From Epiperipatus broadwayi (lineage: Eukaryota; Onychophora; Udeonychophora; Euonychophora; Peripatidae): a stretch of DNA of 64,000 bases. The stretch covers positions 3,749,156 to 3,813,155 of the forward strand of contig JAQFVV010012396.1 in assembly GCA_028023455.1 (NCBI GenBank), written 5' to 3'. The position numbers were made by a program, and so were the translations under genes. Positions 48,860-60,200 of the stretch are shown here, one piece after another. The notes below the pieces were generated by a model that saw only the letters and a program-made list of their open reading frames with translations, had not been told where the DNA came from and searched no databases. Position 1 is the stretch's first letter, and every line of letters begins with the position of its first letter.

Positions 48860-49045
48860 ATGCATAGTATTGCAATTAATAATATGCCAGTTAGAATGAA
48901 ATTGTATTCAGGATCTGCAATGTCTATTGTTTCAAAAAAGACATGGCCTATCATTAATAAGAATAATAAATATAAGCTGTATCCTAGCAGCAAATCAATC
49001 TCAGACTATCAGGGCAATCAAATAAAACTATTGGTCAAACAATAG
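48860..49045 (+). pseudogene. Retroviral-type aspartic protease relic
   Basis: The open frame holds INNMPVRMKLYSGSAMSIVS. Gypsy proteases have a DSG or DTG triad at this place (LDSGSA). Here the catalytic Asp is Tyr (residue 16 of the frame), so the enzyme would be inactive. The frame ends at LLVKQ, where the next stretch continues in another frame. Confidence 0.75.
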
Positions 49046-49329
49046 TTAAATTACAATGCCTAACAAGACTACACATCTACCCCTGGTAGCAATCACAGTG
49101 ATTTATTAGCCTATGGCTGGTTTAGTCATTTAGGCTTTGCAGTTACAAAAGTGATCCAAGTCACGACATTAACTATATTAAAATTCTGATTACTCAGAGG
49201 TCTTTAACAATAATATGGGTCTGTACTTAGGACAATCAATTCATTTACCACTAAGTAGAGAGGTAAAACTTATTAGATGTCAGTACAGGTCACTTCCATT
49301 ATCTTTGTGAACTAAAATAGAAAAGCTCA

Positions 49330-49850
49330 AAAGTGGGAAGTAGCAGGAGTTAGAGAGCCCATATCATACTCAGAAGGAGCCACCCCAATTATACCAATTA
49401 TCAAAAATGGTGATGTACATATATGTGGGGATTATCAATATACAATCAACAAATCTCTTGTTCCAGATAATTAACCACCTCTATCAGTCAAATAAATACT
49501 GTCCACATTAACAGGTGGTAGAGTTTTTGCTAAATATTGATCTAAAATATGCATACTTGCAACTACCTGTGGATATTCAGGTTGCAAGAGCATTATCAAT
49601 AATAATCCATAAAAGGTTATTCAAAATGAATTTTTTGCCTTTTGATATATCAGTTACCCCAACAGTATTCCAGAGAATAATGGATCAAGTGGCTGGTGAA
49701 ATACCAGGCACACTCCAATTTTTTGTCAATGTCTTATTAGTGGTACAAACACCAGAACAACTTTGGAGTGCCACCAAGAAACTCTTAGACAAATTTAAAG
49801 ATTCTGGCCTTAAAATAAACTTGGATAAATGCATATTTTATTGCTAATGA
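49330..49850 (+). pseudogene. Ty3/gypsy reverse-transcriptase relic
   Basis: 49330-49500 reads KWEVAGVREP, then ICGDYQYTINKSLVPDN and a stop, the RT N-terminal part. The 110-codon frame from 49515 continues NIDLKYAYLQLPV (first catalytic Asp present at residue 9), LPFDISVTPTVFQRIMDQV, then FVNVLL at residues 70-75, where active enzymes have Y(L/V)DDI. Both Asp residues of that pair are lost. It closes with SGLKINLDKCIFYC, the usual end of the palm and thumb region. Confidence 0.85.
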
Positions 49851-49876
49851 GCTTGAATTTCTGGAATACAAGATAA

Positions 49877-50600
49877 ATGCAAATGACATTCATTCAATTC
49901 AAAAGAAAGTTTTGGAAAAAAAGTAAAACATCTGAAAATAAGAATGAACTTCAATCCTTCCTAAGGTTTATAAATTATTATGAATGTTTCTTATATCACA
50001 AAACTGAGGCCGATGAACCACTACACAGGCTACTGGGCAAAAAGGCAGCCTGGAAGAGGGACATTGAACATGATAAAGCCTTCAATATGATAAAAAAATT
50101 AATATCAGAAACACTAGTGATTTCAACCCCAAAAGTGCTAGTACTAACATGCAATGGAAAATTATATAGAACAGGGATAGTGTTGTCCTATAGAAATAAT
50201 GACAGGATGTACTTCACTATAGTCTTTACATCAAAGTGCCTCTCAAAGGCTGAGAAAAACTATGCTCAAATTGAAAGAGGCCCTGACTTTGATCAATGGC
50301 ATCAAAATATATCATGATGACTTATATAGTAAACCATTCATACTACAAACAGATCATACATTTTTTGGAAATATTTGCATCTGATAAAGGAATTAATCAG
50401 CATACCTCACCACAACTGCTGTGGTGGTTCAATTTTTTGGCAGGCTATACTTTTGCACTACAATATATTGAGAAAATATATTCCCCATGTAGATGCAATA
50501 AGCCAATTGCCTGTAGAGGCTGCAAACAATCTAACAACATCAAATCAATCATTTATCATGATTGACTTTGACTTGGTCTCAAGCATATCACTATAGAGTA
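49877..50600 (+). pseudogene. RT connection and RNase H relic
   Basis: The 146-codon frame holds LQSFLRFINYYECFL (usual LGLVNYYxxF), then DEPLHRLLGKKAAWKRD and KAFNMIKKLI, the RT thumb and connection. LTCNGKLYRTGIVLSYR stands for the RNase H start, where a D(A/S)S triad is expected and is not seen. Y-F-T-I-V-F-T-S-K-C-L-S-K-A-E-K-N-Y-A-Q-I-E-R follows. In later frames come LWWFNFLAGYTF and HVDAISQLP (usual NADALSRLP). Confidence 0.8.
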
Positions 50601-50799
50601 AGACTGGCTGTATGGACCATTACTGACCTAGATTCCAAAAAGTACAAAAATGGATCCAACAGGGTTGGCCAAATAAAAAACCAGATGAGTTACATTCATC
50701 CTATTGGATACATAGGCTGAACCTCTCAATGTAACATGGCTGCATTATCTGGGCAATCAGAGTAGAGATTTCATCAACTGGATGTTTCCAGGTGCTCAG

Positions 50800-51580
50800 T
50801 CTGTTACATAATATGTAGCCAAGGATAAAGATGTTTGCTAGATCATACATGTAGTGGTCTACCTTAAATGCTGATATTTAGGCCAAAGTCCATCACTACT
50901 GACATGCAAAATGAATAAAAACATGCTAGTAAAAACAAAACAGCCCAATGACCTAAACCTGAAATGCCCTGGTCTAGACTCTATGTGCACCACGCAGGTC
51001 CATGGAATGGCAAACTACTGTTGATAGTAATTAATTCATTCTCCAAGTGGCTGGAAGTAGTGGAAGTCCCATCATTTTACTCCACAGCACCAATAGAAGC
51101 TTTTAGAAGGCTATTTGCAACACATGGCCTAATAATGGCACAGCATTTACATCAGTGCATTCAATAACATTTACACTAATAATGGCATTAAGCTAATGTA
51201 TAGCCATCATTCCATCCTGAACGCAATGACCAGGCAGAGAGACTAGTTCAAGAAGCAAAAAAAATGATAACAAAAATGGATATGGGAAGCTGCAATATGA
51301 GGATTGCCAGAACATTACTAGCACAGCACTCCACACCAAGTACAGCAACAAGAAAAACTCCAGCAGAACTACTATTCAATAGACCTATACAAACTAATGT
51401 GTCAGCCATGAAATCTGATTCCAAATATGTAGAAAAAGAAAACAGCAAGATAAAAGTACAAATACACTCTCATGTGCTTTGCAAAATGTACTATGGGTCC
51501 ACAAAATGAATACCAGCAGTGATTGAACAACTGAAAACACTCTACATTGTAGTAGCTCAAACAGCAGATAGTTATCACCA
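50800..51580 (+). pseudogene. Ty3/gypsy integrase relic
   Basis: The segment at 50830-50950 has remnants of the HHCC zinc domain. The frame from 50964 reads MPWSRLYVHHAGPWNGKLLL, where HVDxAGP is usual, so the first catalytic Asp is His (residue 9). IEAFRRLFATHGL follows. In shifted frames comes ERNDQAERLVQEAKKM, which keeps the catalytic Glu. The 81-codon frame 51264-51509 then gives TRKTPAELLFNRPIQTN and VLCKMYYGSTK, the end of the catalytic core and the C-terminal region. Confidence 0.8.
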
Positions 51581-51614
51581 TCATCACCACTTAAACTAAC
51601 TGAGACTGAACCAC

Positions 51615-51770
51615 ATAGTAACAAGTACAACAAGTGAAAAGGATGAGCACCAAACTGAAGACAGCAATAAACCAGATGAACATCCAGGGACAAGTACATG
51701 AAGTGAAAATGATGATCAGCAAACTGAAGACAGAAGCAAATAACCAGGAACTAATCCATCAAATAAGAAT
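51615..51770. repeat. About 70-bp internal duplication at the pol end
   Basis: ACAAGTACA, AAGTGAAAA(G/T)GATGA and CAAACTGAAGACAG occur twice, near 51620 and 51690, with AACCAG following each. Confidence 0.75.
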
Positions 51771-51952
51771 GATGAACAAGACAAGAACAGTTTAAACATG
51801 AGAAACCAACAAGCAGACAACACATCGTTCAGCCTATCTTGACGATTATGTTCTCCAGGGCTAAATTTATCCAGGGAGAGCATATCTAACCTTGCCTTCA
51901 GAAGTGGATTAGTCTGGATTGCTTATATGGTTGGATTGAGCACTCATTGCTG

Positions 51953-52105
51953 CTAACCAATGTGTACATATGTGGATAATAAATGCATAAACATGGCCAA
52001 AGAATAAAAACAAGTATGGCCAATGTATAAACATAAATACAAAATCCTACCATTGGTTAGACTCTGGTGGGGGAATTGGCAATAAATAGTCACCCCTTTT
52101 AGGGG
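51953..52105 (+). other. Gypsy 3' end with inverted repeat and purine tract
   Basis: CTAACCAATG (51953-51962) and CATTGGTTAG (52051-52060) are perfect inverted repeats. They are followed by TCTGGTGGGGGAATTGG, AATAAA and CCCCTTTTAGGGG, a small hairpin. This looks like a polypurine tract and the start of a 3' LTR that the 407-bp array interrupts or replaces. Confidence 0.45.
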
Positions 52106-52123
52106 CAATATTATATATATATA

Positions 52124-53455
52124 TGATAAACAAAAATGCAAGTTAAAAAACTTGCTAACGCTTGTATTTATGTCCACAGATGGCGTCCTACCAAGACTGC
52201 CAATCAAGCGTGTTTTGTTTACATAAACGTCAGAGTAGTTAGTATTCACTATCTCTAACTATAATTCCACTTTCAGATCATGATTTCAAGCTATTTGCTA
52301 TCGTCAGTGAAAGACAGGAATAAAGAAACTAGATCTGAATACAAACTCTGAGCGTTTATGAAACAATTTCTATTCAGCTTGCAAGCGTGAATTTTTTAGA
52401 CACGTAATGTCTTCAAACTCAGCATAGCAAACCAGATAGCTACATGGGTCTGATCTCAGTTCAGCATCACCACATAGTAGAAGCCTCTGCAATCTATATC
52501 ATTGCAAGAAAGACCTCAAAGGTACATTTATGATAAACAAAAATGCAAGTTAAAAAACTTGCTAACGCTTGTATTTATGTCCACAGATGGCGTCCTACCA
52601 AGACTGCCAATCAAGCGTGTTTTGTTTACATAAACGTCAGAGTAGTTAGTATTCACTATCTCTAACTATAATTCCACTTTCAGATCATGATTTCAAGCTA
52701 TTTGCTATCGTCAGTGAAAGACAGGAATAAAGAAACTAGATCTGAATACAAACTCTGAGCGTTTATGAAACAATTTCTATTCAGCTTGCAAGCGTGAATT
52801 TTTTAGACACGTAATGTCTTCAAACTCAGCATAGCAAACCAGATAGCTACATGGGTCTGATCTCAGTTCAGCATCACCACATAGTAGAAGCCTCTGCAAT
52901 CTATATCATTGCAAGAAAGACCTCAAAGGTACATTTATGATAAACAAAAATGCAAGTTTAAAAAACTTGCTAACGCTTGTATTTATGTCCACAGATGGCG
53001 TCCTACCAAGACTGCCAATCAAGCGTGTTTTGTTTACATAAACGTCAGAGTAGTTAGTATTCACTATCTCTAACTATAATTCCACTTTCAGATCATGATT
53101 TCAAGCTATTTGCTATCGTCAGTGAAAGACAGGAATAAAGAAACTAGATCTGAATACAAACTCTGAGCGTTTATGAAACAATTTCTATTCAGCTTGCAAG
53201 CGTGAATTTTTAGACACGTAATGTCTTCAAACTCAGCATAGCAAACCAGATAGCTACATGGGTCTGATCTCAGTTCAGCATCACCACATAGTAGAAGCCT
53301 CTGCAATCTATATCATTGCAAGAAAGACCTCAAAGGTACATTTATGATAAACAAAAATGCAAGTTAAAAACTTGCTAACGCTTATTTATGTCCACAGATG
53401 CGTCCTCAAGATGCAATCAATGTTTTGTTTACATAAATATATATATAGTATTCAC
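52124..53455. repeat. 407-bp tandem array, three full units and one broken
   Basis: Units start at 52124, 52531 and 52938 and the fourth at 53345, an exact period of 407. Units 1 and 2 appear identical. Unit 3 differs by one extra T (GCAAGTTTAAAAAACTTGC) and one missing T in a T run. Unit 4 keeps about 110 bases and has several 1-5 base deletions. Each unit opens with GCAAGTTAAAAAACTTGC, a 7-base stem with a 4-base loop. There is no long open frame; minus-strand frames recur as a by-product. Confidence 0.97.
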
Positions 53456-53511
53456 TATAACTATACTATAGTGATACTAACTATTGGTTTTAAAGGTTGT
53501 TTGTAAATTGT

Positions 53512-53515
<4 letters not shown>

Positions 53516-53566
<51 letters not shown>
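53516..53566. repeat. Compound (TA)n(TG)n microsatellite
   Basis: About 30 bases of TA followed by about 21 of TG, shortly after the 407-bp array. Confidence 0.95.
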
Positions 53567-53569
53567 CAA

Positions 53570-54045
53570 AGAGAGAAATGTGTGTCTAACCTGAATGATT
53601 GAACATTCTCTCCATTGAAACCACTTCCAACAGTGAAGGTATTTCTACTATATTCATTACTCATACATATACATAGTGTGGCAAGTCCATGATAGAACTG
53701 AAAGCTGTGATGACTATGGCAAACTCAAGGCAAGCTATCCAGTACAGCTGGAAGAGTTAATATAACTCACCAGTCAAGCTAATATATTCAGCTGGAAGTG
53801 AATCCAGTCATTTGGTATGATCATCACAGTATTAATTACTTTATCTATGTATAACTATATTTTGGGAGTGTTCATATTTATTTTGATATTACTGTTGGTT
53901 TGAGTCTGAACTCTGCAATTCAACTAAATACAACAGTTACAATTGTTTATAATATTAGTTACTGTGATTTTTTAGTTTGTAAAATGATTGATTAAAAAAA
54001 GATTAGTTAGTTATTTTTAAGTTTTACTCAATGAATTCAGCTGTA
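53570..54045. other. Stretch without recognised features
   Basis: 53590-53830 is mildly GC-richer and may belong to the element that carries the array. No gene is seen. Confidence 0.35.
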
Positions 54046-54050
54046 CTAAT

Positions 54051-54162
54051 GGCTAAAAATAGATTGTTCAAAACTTGAATACAATTAAAAATCTGTATTG
54101 TGAACAGGCTAAAAATAGATTGTTCAAAACTTGAATACAATTAAAAATCTGTATTATGAACA
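54051..54162. repeat. 56-bp tandem duplication
   Basis: GGCTAAAAATAGATTGTTCA through TCTGTATT(G/A)TGAACA occurs at 54051 and 54107 with one visible difference. Confidence 0.92.
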
Positions 54163-54209
54163 AGATCTTTTAATATACAATTTCAATTGCTAATTAGTTA
54201 ACAAAAATT

Positions 54210-54422
54210 AAACTACAAGAATCATCATCATCATCATCATCATTATCAACCATTATCAATCCACTGCAGGATGAAGGTCTCTCCAAGTTTAATCCATCTT
54301 CTCCGATCTTTAGCTTCTCTTCTCCACATCACCCCTACACATTTTCTTATTTCATCCATCCATCTTACATGTGGTCTCCTTCTGGGTCTTTTACAATCTC
54401 TTGGAATCCAAACTACAAGAAT
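54210..54422 (-). mobile_element. 5'-truncated RTE-like LINE insertion with 13-bp TSD
   Basis: On the minus strand a frame reads RPRRRPHVRWMDEIRK, then VMWRREAKDRRRWIKL, then LQWIDNG and a TGA stop (54246-54248), followed at once by an (ATG)n tail (54221-54245). This is the C-terminal end of RTE-type LINEs, which have a short 3' UTR and a simple-repeat tail. AAACTACAAGAAT occurs at 54210-54222 and 54410-54422, a 13-base target-site duplication. Only about 187 bases of the element are present; the RT domain is missing. Confidence 0.85.
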
Positions 54423-54424
54423 AA

Positions 54425-55875
54425 ACAGCAGTAATTATTTTTCTTTAATTATAGAGTTCATTTGTACTTTTTAAAAAAACTATACTCATGACAGCCTTTT
54501 CTTTTTTACTTTCCCGGACAAAAAATATTTTTATGGACAGGAAGTCAATATCTTTTCTCTTAAGGAATATAGAATGAGAAACATAATTGAATTAGATTTT
54601 TAAAATAAATAACAGAGACAAAAAAAATATTTATTATAAAAATGATTATTTGAAAAAATACTTTTTATATTATTTATAAAAATAAATTATTTTTCTTTTG
54701 TAAATCTTTTTAGCAAAAAAAAAATCATTTATATAATATAATAATATACTCATATTAATATAAAAAAACAAATACCATTATTTTTTATGGGTGTAATTAG
54801 TCCAGGCTATATTTCTAAAAATTCGAGTTAGTAGGGTCAAAATTATATGACAGCAATGTGCCCTAAATACTTTTTTTTCTTGCGCTTCCATTGTTACAAA
54901 TCTTTTTTTTCCCCATAATATTCAAAAACGCAAAATGTTATAGCACGCACGCAAATATATAATATATTCCTATTTTTAAGCACAAAAAATAGATTTTAAA
55001 CAATCTATTTAAAGAGCATAAGTAATTTTAATGTCATGTATAGAGGACAGTACTCAATACTGCTTGATAACTGACGAATTTGAAATATTTTTTTATCCTT
55101 AAGTTGGATTTACTCTCTAACTAAAAATAAATATATACCTATTTCCTAATCAATGGTATAGCATACAAAAGCTCTATCTTAACATCATGACAAGCAGAGA
55201 ACTTTATTTTGTGATATATTCAAGAAAAGAAAGATGCATCAAAAATAAACTGAAGTTTTTATATATCATTAATAAACTTATAGCATCTTAAAAATTAAAG
55301 ATCAGATTTGTTTCTATTACTAATTTTGTCTTCATCAATCCTATGTGAAAACAGTCTTAATGTTATAAATTTTGCAACCATATTAATAAAATTTATCTGC
55401 TTACATTTTTATATCAGACTACAGAAAAGACAAATTTTAAATATATTTTTTATTTTTTTTATATACTTTAAATATAGTATATAATTAAATGATACATAAA
55501 TAAATAAATGATCAAATAATAAAAAAATTCAAGCATTGTAAGTGACAGAATTGAATTGTGATCCACAAATTGTAATCTGCAGAATCCACATTTTTCTATA
55601 GGTTTCACAATATATGTCAGTGGCAAACTACTTATCAATAAAAATTAAATATCAGACTTACTTGCATTACATTAATTTTAGACTCCCAAAATCATCAATC
55701 GCATATCAAACCAATATCACTTTTATAACGAATATAGCTACTTAGCATTATATAGATATAATTAATTACATTTTTTTTTAATTAATAGTTAAACTGACCT
55801 CTAGCAGCCATCAAAAACTTTTTAATTTTTATTTTTTGATTATTAATTAAAAATTTATTAAACGCAGATTGATTA
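54425..55875. other. AT-rich non-coding stretch
   Basis: No gene or repeat is recognised. Confidence 0.5.
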
Positions 55876-55881
55876 TGTAAG

Positions 55882-56032
55882 TAATATTTACCAAGGCTGA
55901 AAGTAGGTTGAAGTAAAGAAGGAGCTCCCCTCTTTTCTTCCATGGCATAAGCTCGTGGTTAAAGACCTGTAGAGGTCCCTGCTATCGCATTTTACACGCA
56001 TATTCTCGAGGTTACAGCCTTGGTAAATATTA
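55882..56032. mobile_element. MITE-like element with perfect 18-bp inverted ends
   Basis: TAATATTTACCAAGGCTG (55882-55899) is exactly the reverse complement of 56015-56032. The 151-bp element is clearly GC-richer than the flanks. It contains a 5-base stem GACCT-GTAG-AGGTC (55965-55978) and a near-palindromic AAAGAAGGAGCTCCCCTCTT. TA at both outermost ends may be a target duplication. No protein is encoded. A structured RNA gene is an alternative, but I recognise no family. Confidence 0.75.
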
Positions 56033-56039
56033 TTAATTA

Positions 56040-56730
56040 AAACAAAATTTATAATTAATTCTATTTAATATAAAATATTATTTATTATTATTTCTATATT
56101 ATTATTTAAATGAGGATATGAAAGATGAAAAGCATTATATCCATGCATATTTATTTAAAGAAAATAATGCGTAATGAAGAGAGAGGATAAATATTTCAAC
56201 TGCATTTATCTTCATTTCTTATACATTAATTGTATTATATAACCAAATATTTTATATAAACTATAAATAAAAAGTGAATTAGAAAATAATGTTTTTCTCT
56301 TTTCAATATTGTATATAAATAAATATGCAAGTTGTTGATCACTTTCATTTTTTGCTCTCTGAAAATAAATTGTGAGATTTATCACTTTCTCTTTGCCTTT
56401 CCCATTTAATATATCTAGTAATAAACACATCTGTAAACATATATGATAAAAATGAAAGTAGATGAAATCCCGGAAAGCTGTCAATAAATATATACATCCA
56501 CCTTCTGTGTATAATAAAAAGCATTAAAAACAGAACAGCCTTCTATTCTTAAAACTCTGTGATTTGATTGTCACTCTTAATTTCAGCATTTATCAAAAAC
56601 CAAGTTTTATTAAGATCAAAAGCTTTAAGAAAAGATGCTGTTATAATCTTAATGTTTTTTTCCCATACACAGAATAGGGCTGTTTATATTTTTTTTTGAT
56701 AGCTTGTGGAAGTCTTTATTTTTACTTCTA
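56040..56730. other. AT-rich stretch
   Basis: No gene is seen. A 90-codon minus-strand frame (56212-56484) has no domain signature and AT-rich codon content only. Confidence 0.45.
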
Positions 56731-56734
56731 TTTC

Positions 56735-56735
<1 letters not shown>

Positions 56736-56794
<59 letters not shown>

Positions 56795-56971
56795 GTGACA
56801 AAAAGTGAAACTTATTTGAATATAAAATGATGAAGTCAAAAATTAAGGTGTATATAGGATGCAAATAAATATTGTTTTTAATTTTTACATTAATGTGTAG
56901 TTTGTTACTGATTCATATTACAAATAGTGTGTATAATTTATTGTTATTACATGGTATTTATTTCTAAATTA

Positions 56972-57051
<80 letters not shown>

Positions 57052-57171
57052 ATTAAGAAGAGCAAACTACTCTACTCTTTCAGGTTATAAATAAATTTAT
57101 TCATAGCTTAAGAAAGATTGGTTTGAATCTTTAAATTACATATACATTAAACAATGCTAATTTAATGTTTA

Positions 57172-57238
<67 letters not shown>
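56736..57238. repeat. Cluster of three long (TA)n tracts
   Basis: TA runs lie at 56736-56792, 56978-57048 and 57181-57238, 130-190 bases apart. Confidence 0.95.
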
Positions 57239-57240
<2 letters not shown>

Positions 57241-57249
57241 TTTTGTTGC

Positions 57250-60200
57250 CCTCTAATTTTTGGTAAATTATTAAAAATTTTGAATTTAAGATATATTTGA
57301 ATATGTGATGTTAATTTTGTTATGGAATATTTAAAGTTTAATTAAAGCAATCATGAGTATTTGATATGTAAATTGTGGATATGAGAGAGACATTTTAAAT
57401 GTGTGATTGTAATATATAGTTGGAAAAAGGCCATAATCAATACATTAATATTTTAATAAATAGGTATTTAAAGCTAAAGTGTTAAAAGACAAGTAAGATT
57501 AAATAATATATTTATTGTTGATAAAATAATGATATAAAAGAATATAAATATTTTTAATTATTATAAATACTTAAATAGAAGATTAATATTTGATTTTAAT
57601 GATATCAAATAATTATTTTAAAAATTTGTTATAATATCTTATTTATTTTAAAAATATTTATTTTAAAAATGAATTGTAGTTATTTTAGATTATAAGTGTT
57701 TCTTGTGTTGAAGAAAATGTAGTAAATATAACAAAATGCTTGGAGGTTATTTAGAAAGTTGAAAACTATTTTAAAATATGTTGAAAATTTATAAATAATA
57801 TTTCAGAGATAAAAATAAAGATATTAGTGAAATATTAACTGATTTTAAAATTTGTTTTAAAATATAGTATAAAAAGCTATTTATTTTAAAAATTTTATAA
57901 AAGTTTAAATAAATCAAGTAAGAGATTTTTAAAAGGTTTAATAAATTTAAATAATGTTATTTTAAAATTTAATAATGGAAAATAAAATTAAATAGTTATT
58001 TATTTTATTTTGGTTGTTGGTAAATATGTAAATAAGAGAAATTGTTGTTTAAAGTCAATCAAAGGGAGTTTCTTCGATAAAAGTCAGGTCAATTGTTAGG
58101 AGAGGATCTGTGATTGTTTTCAGTTAATTGGTTATTAAAAATAGTAAATTTGAGTTAAAATCATTTTCAAAATTATAAGAGTGTCTTGAAAAGATAAAAT
58201 TTAAATGATAGACTGATTATTTAATTTTATCGATCTCATATCAAGCTCATTTAGCAAATGGCTGGGAACATCAATATAGTGAAATATTGAACTTAACAAA
58301 AATGACAAAGTGGATTAGTGGATAATTAGAGATGGAGAAAAGAATATTTTGGAGTATATATTTAAAATTGCATTGCATTAGAAATAAATCTTAAAGAATA
58401 AAATACTTTTATAAAGAGAGTATTTTGAAGATATAAATTTATATATATCTTAAGGAAAGATATTAGAAAGAAAGAGTTGATACTTGTGTAATCTTTATGA
58501 TTAAAGATGAAGGACAATTTAAAAAGGAATAGATTAAAAATATATTTGAGAAATCTTAATAAAAAGTTATTATATTGAAATAATTTAAACGCTGGTTGTT
58601 TGATGAAAAAGTTCTTCCTGGATATTTTGTTAAGAGATAAAGGATCAATTTAAAATAATTAAGAATTTTTCAAAAATAGACTAATTTAAAATAATAGAAA
58701 TCTAGAAAGAATTAAAGGATCCTATAACATTTTATTTGTTTTATTTCTTATGGAAATTACTTTATTTTGTTTAAAAGAATTTGTTCATAAACTTAAAAAG
58801 GTGGGAAAGAAATGGTGTTCTAGTGAATGTTAATTAAAGAATTATGGGAAAGAAAGGAAATGTAATATGAATTTTGTTTTATTTATCTAATATAAAAGTA
58901 AATTTAATCTATTAAAAAAGATAGGTTTTCTTAAAATAATAACTAAAGTAATATAATAATTAATTGATAAGTTTATTTTATAATTAATATAAATATGTTA
59001 GATGGAGGAAAGTGAATTATTTTATGAAGCTGTAATTCGAAGAATATTGGAAGTGGCTGTACATTAAATCATTGAGGTAAAAATTGTATAATAATAATAA
59101 TTTTAATGTATTTAATATGTTTCTTTAGATCAACGAATGATATGTTATTTTGTGAGATGTAGATTATTTTAAAAATAACTTTATTGGCATGCATTTATTT
59201 AAATATTAATTTGATTATGAATAAAAGATCAATTATAGAGCTTAGAAATATTATATGTTCTTTGTTAATAAATTTTGTATTGTTTTTATGTTTAGTATTA
59301 GAATTATATTTATTATTTATAATAATTATTTTTTATTGCAAATTAGGAAGAGAGTTAAAAGTCTATATTTTATTTTTATTTTATTGGAAAGTTAAGTAGT
59401 TTATGTAGAAGTTTATGTTTGAATTAAAGGTTTACGAATATAGATGGTAGTATAAATAGTTTGGATAATTAGTGGTTATTTAAAGTTGAGGTTGTTTTCC
59501 GAATTTTAGATAGTTTTAGAGGATGTTTTGTAGATAAAGTTTATTAAGAAGGAGTAAAATACACATAAAGTAAAGTAATATTTACAGAAAAGAATCATAG
59601 AATTTATCTAATATAATACTTTATGAATTGAAATTGATGAATAATTAAAATATTATTATTTTAACAGTACATATATGTATGCATATTTGATAAAACATGT
59701 AACATGAATTGCAATAAGTGAAATATAAAATTATATCATTCTTGGTTATTACATTACAAGGTACTTAGTTTCTATATTATGCTATTAAAGTATGCTGATA
59801 GTAAAGTAAACATATAGTACATGATGAAATGAATAGCAGTAATACTTAAGTGATGTAGCAATTTAATTATAAAGTTTAATTGTTTCATATGCTATATAAA
59901 TATTATTTATAAATTTTCTGGTAATAATTGAAGTTTACTGATATTTGTTTAAAGTCTAAGTTTTGAAAACATACTTCAATGTTATTAGTACAGCATTTTA
60001 AAGAATGTATAATTACTTATTAGGAGTATGAATTAACAACAGTGTAAACATATTGTATTATTATTTTCTTATTTTATTTTCTTTGTTTTCTAATTTTGAA
60101 TTGTAAATATTGTAAATAAATTCTTAGTTGAAGTTAATGTAAATAAATTTGTTTAATTTGTTTTAAAAGTGTGTGAGTTCATTATTTTCCACAGCATTTG

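Larger units (their letters stand above)
47996..52105 (+). mobile_element. Decayed Ty3/gypsy (K02A2.6/Mag-like) retrotransposon
   Basis: Relics of gag, zinc knuckle, protease, RT, RNase H and integrase follow in the standard Ty3/gypsy order on the + strand over about 4.1 kb. The integrase after RNase H and the PWSR...AGP, TPAELLFNR phrasing fit the K02A2.6/Mag-like branch common in mollusc genomes (inference from memory). Every domain has stops or frameshifts and three active sites are damaged. A purine-rich TCTGGTGGGGGAATTGG at 52064-52080 could be the polypurine tract. Matching LTRs are not visible at the two ends. Confidence 0.88.

Noticed and set aside
51394-51699. 101-codon minus-strand frame over the integrase relic
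   Set aside because: It is the shadow of the + strand integrase sequence, which has clear family motifs.
52124-53455. CRISPR-like array or hammerhead ribozyme satellite
   Set aside because: The units are 407 bp with no alternating spacers, the genome is eukaryotic, and I could not find the CUGAUGA...GAAA core on either strand.
59184-59399. Hydrophobic frame suggesting a mitochondrial-like subunit, and the C-poor block as a nuclear mitochondrial insert
   Set aside because: No recognisable mitochondrial protein, rRNA or tRNA order was found. AT-rich composition explains the hydrophobicity.
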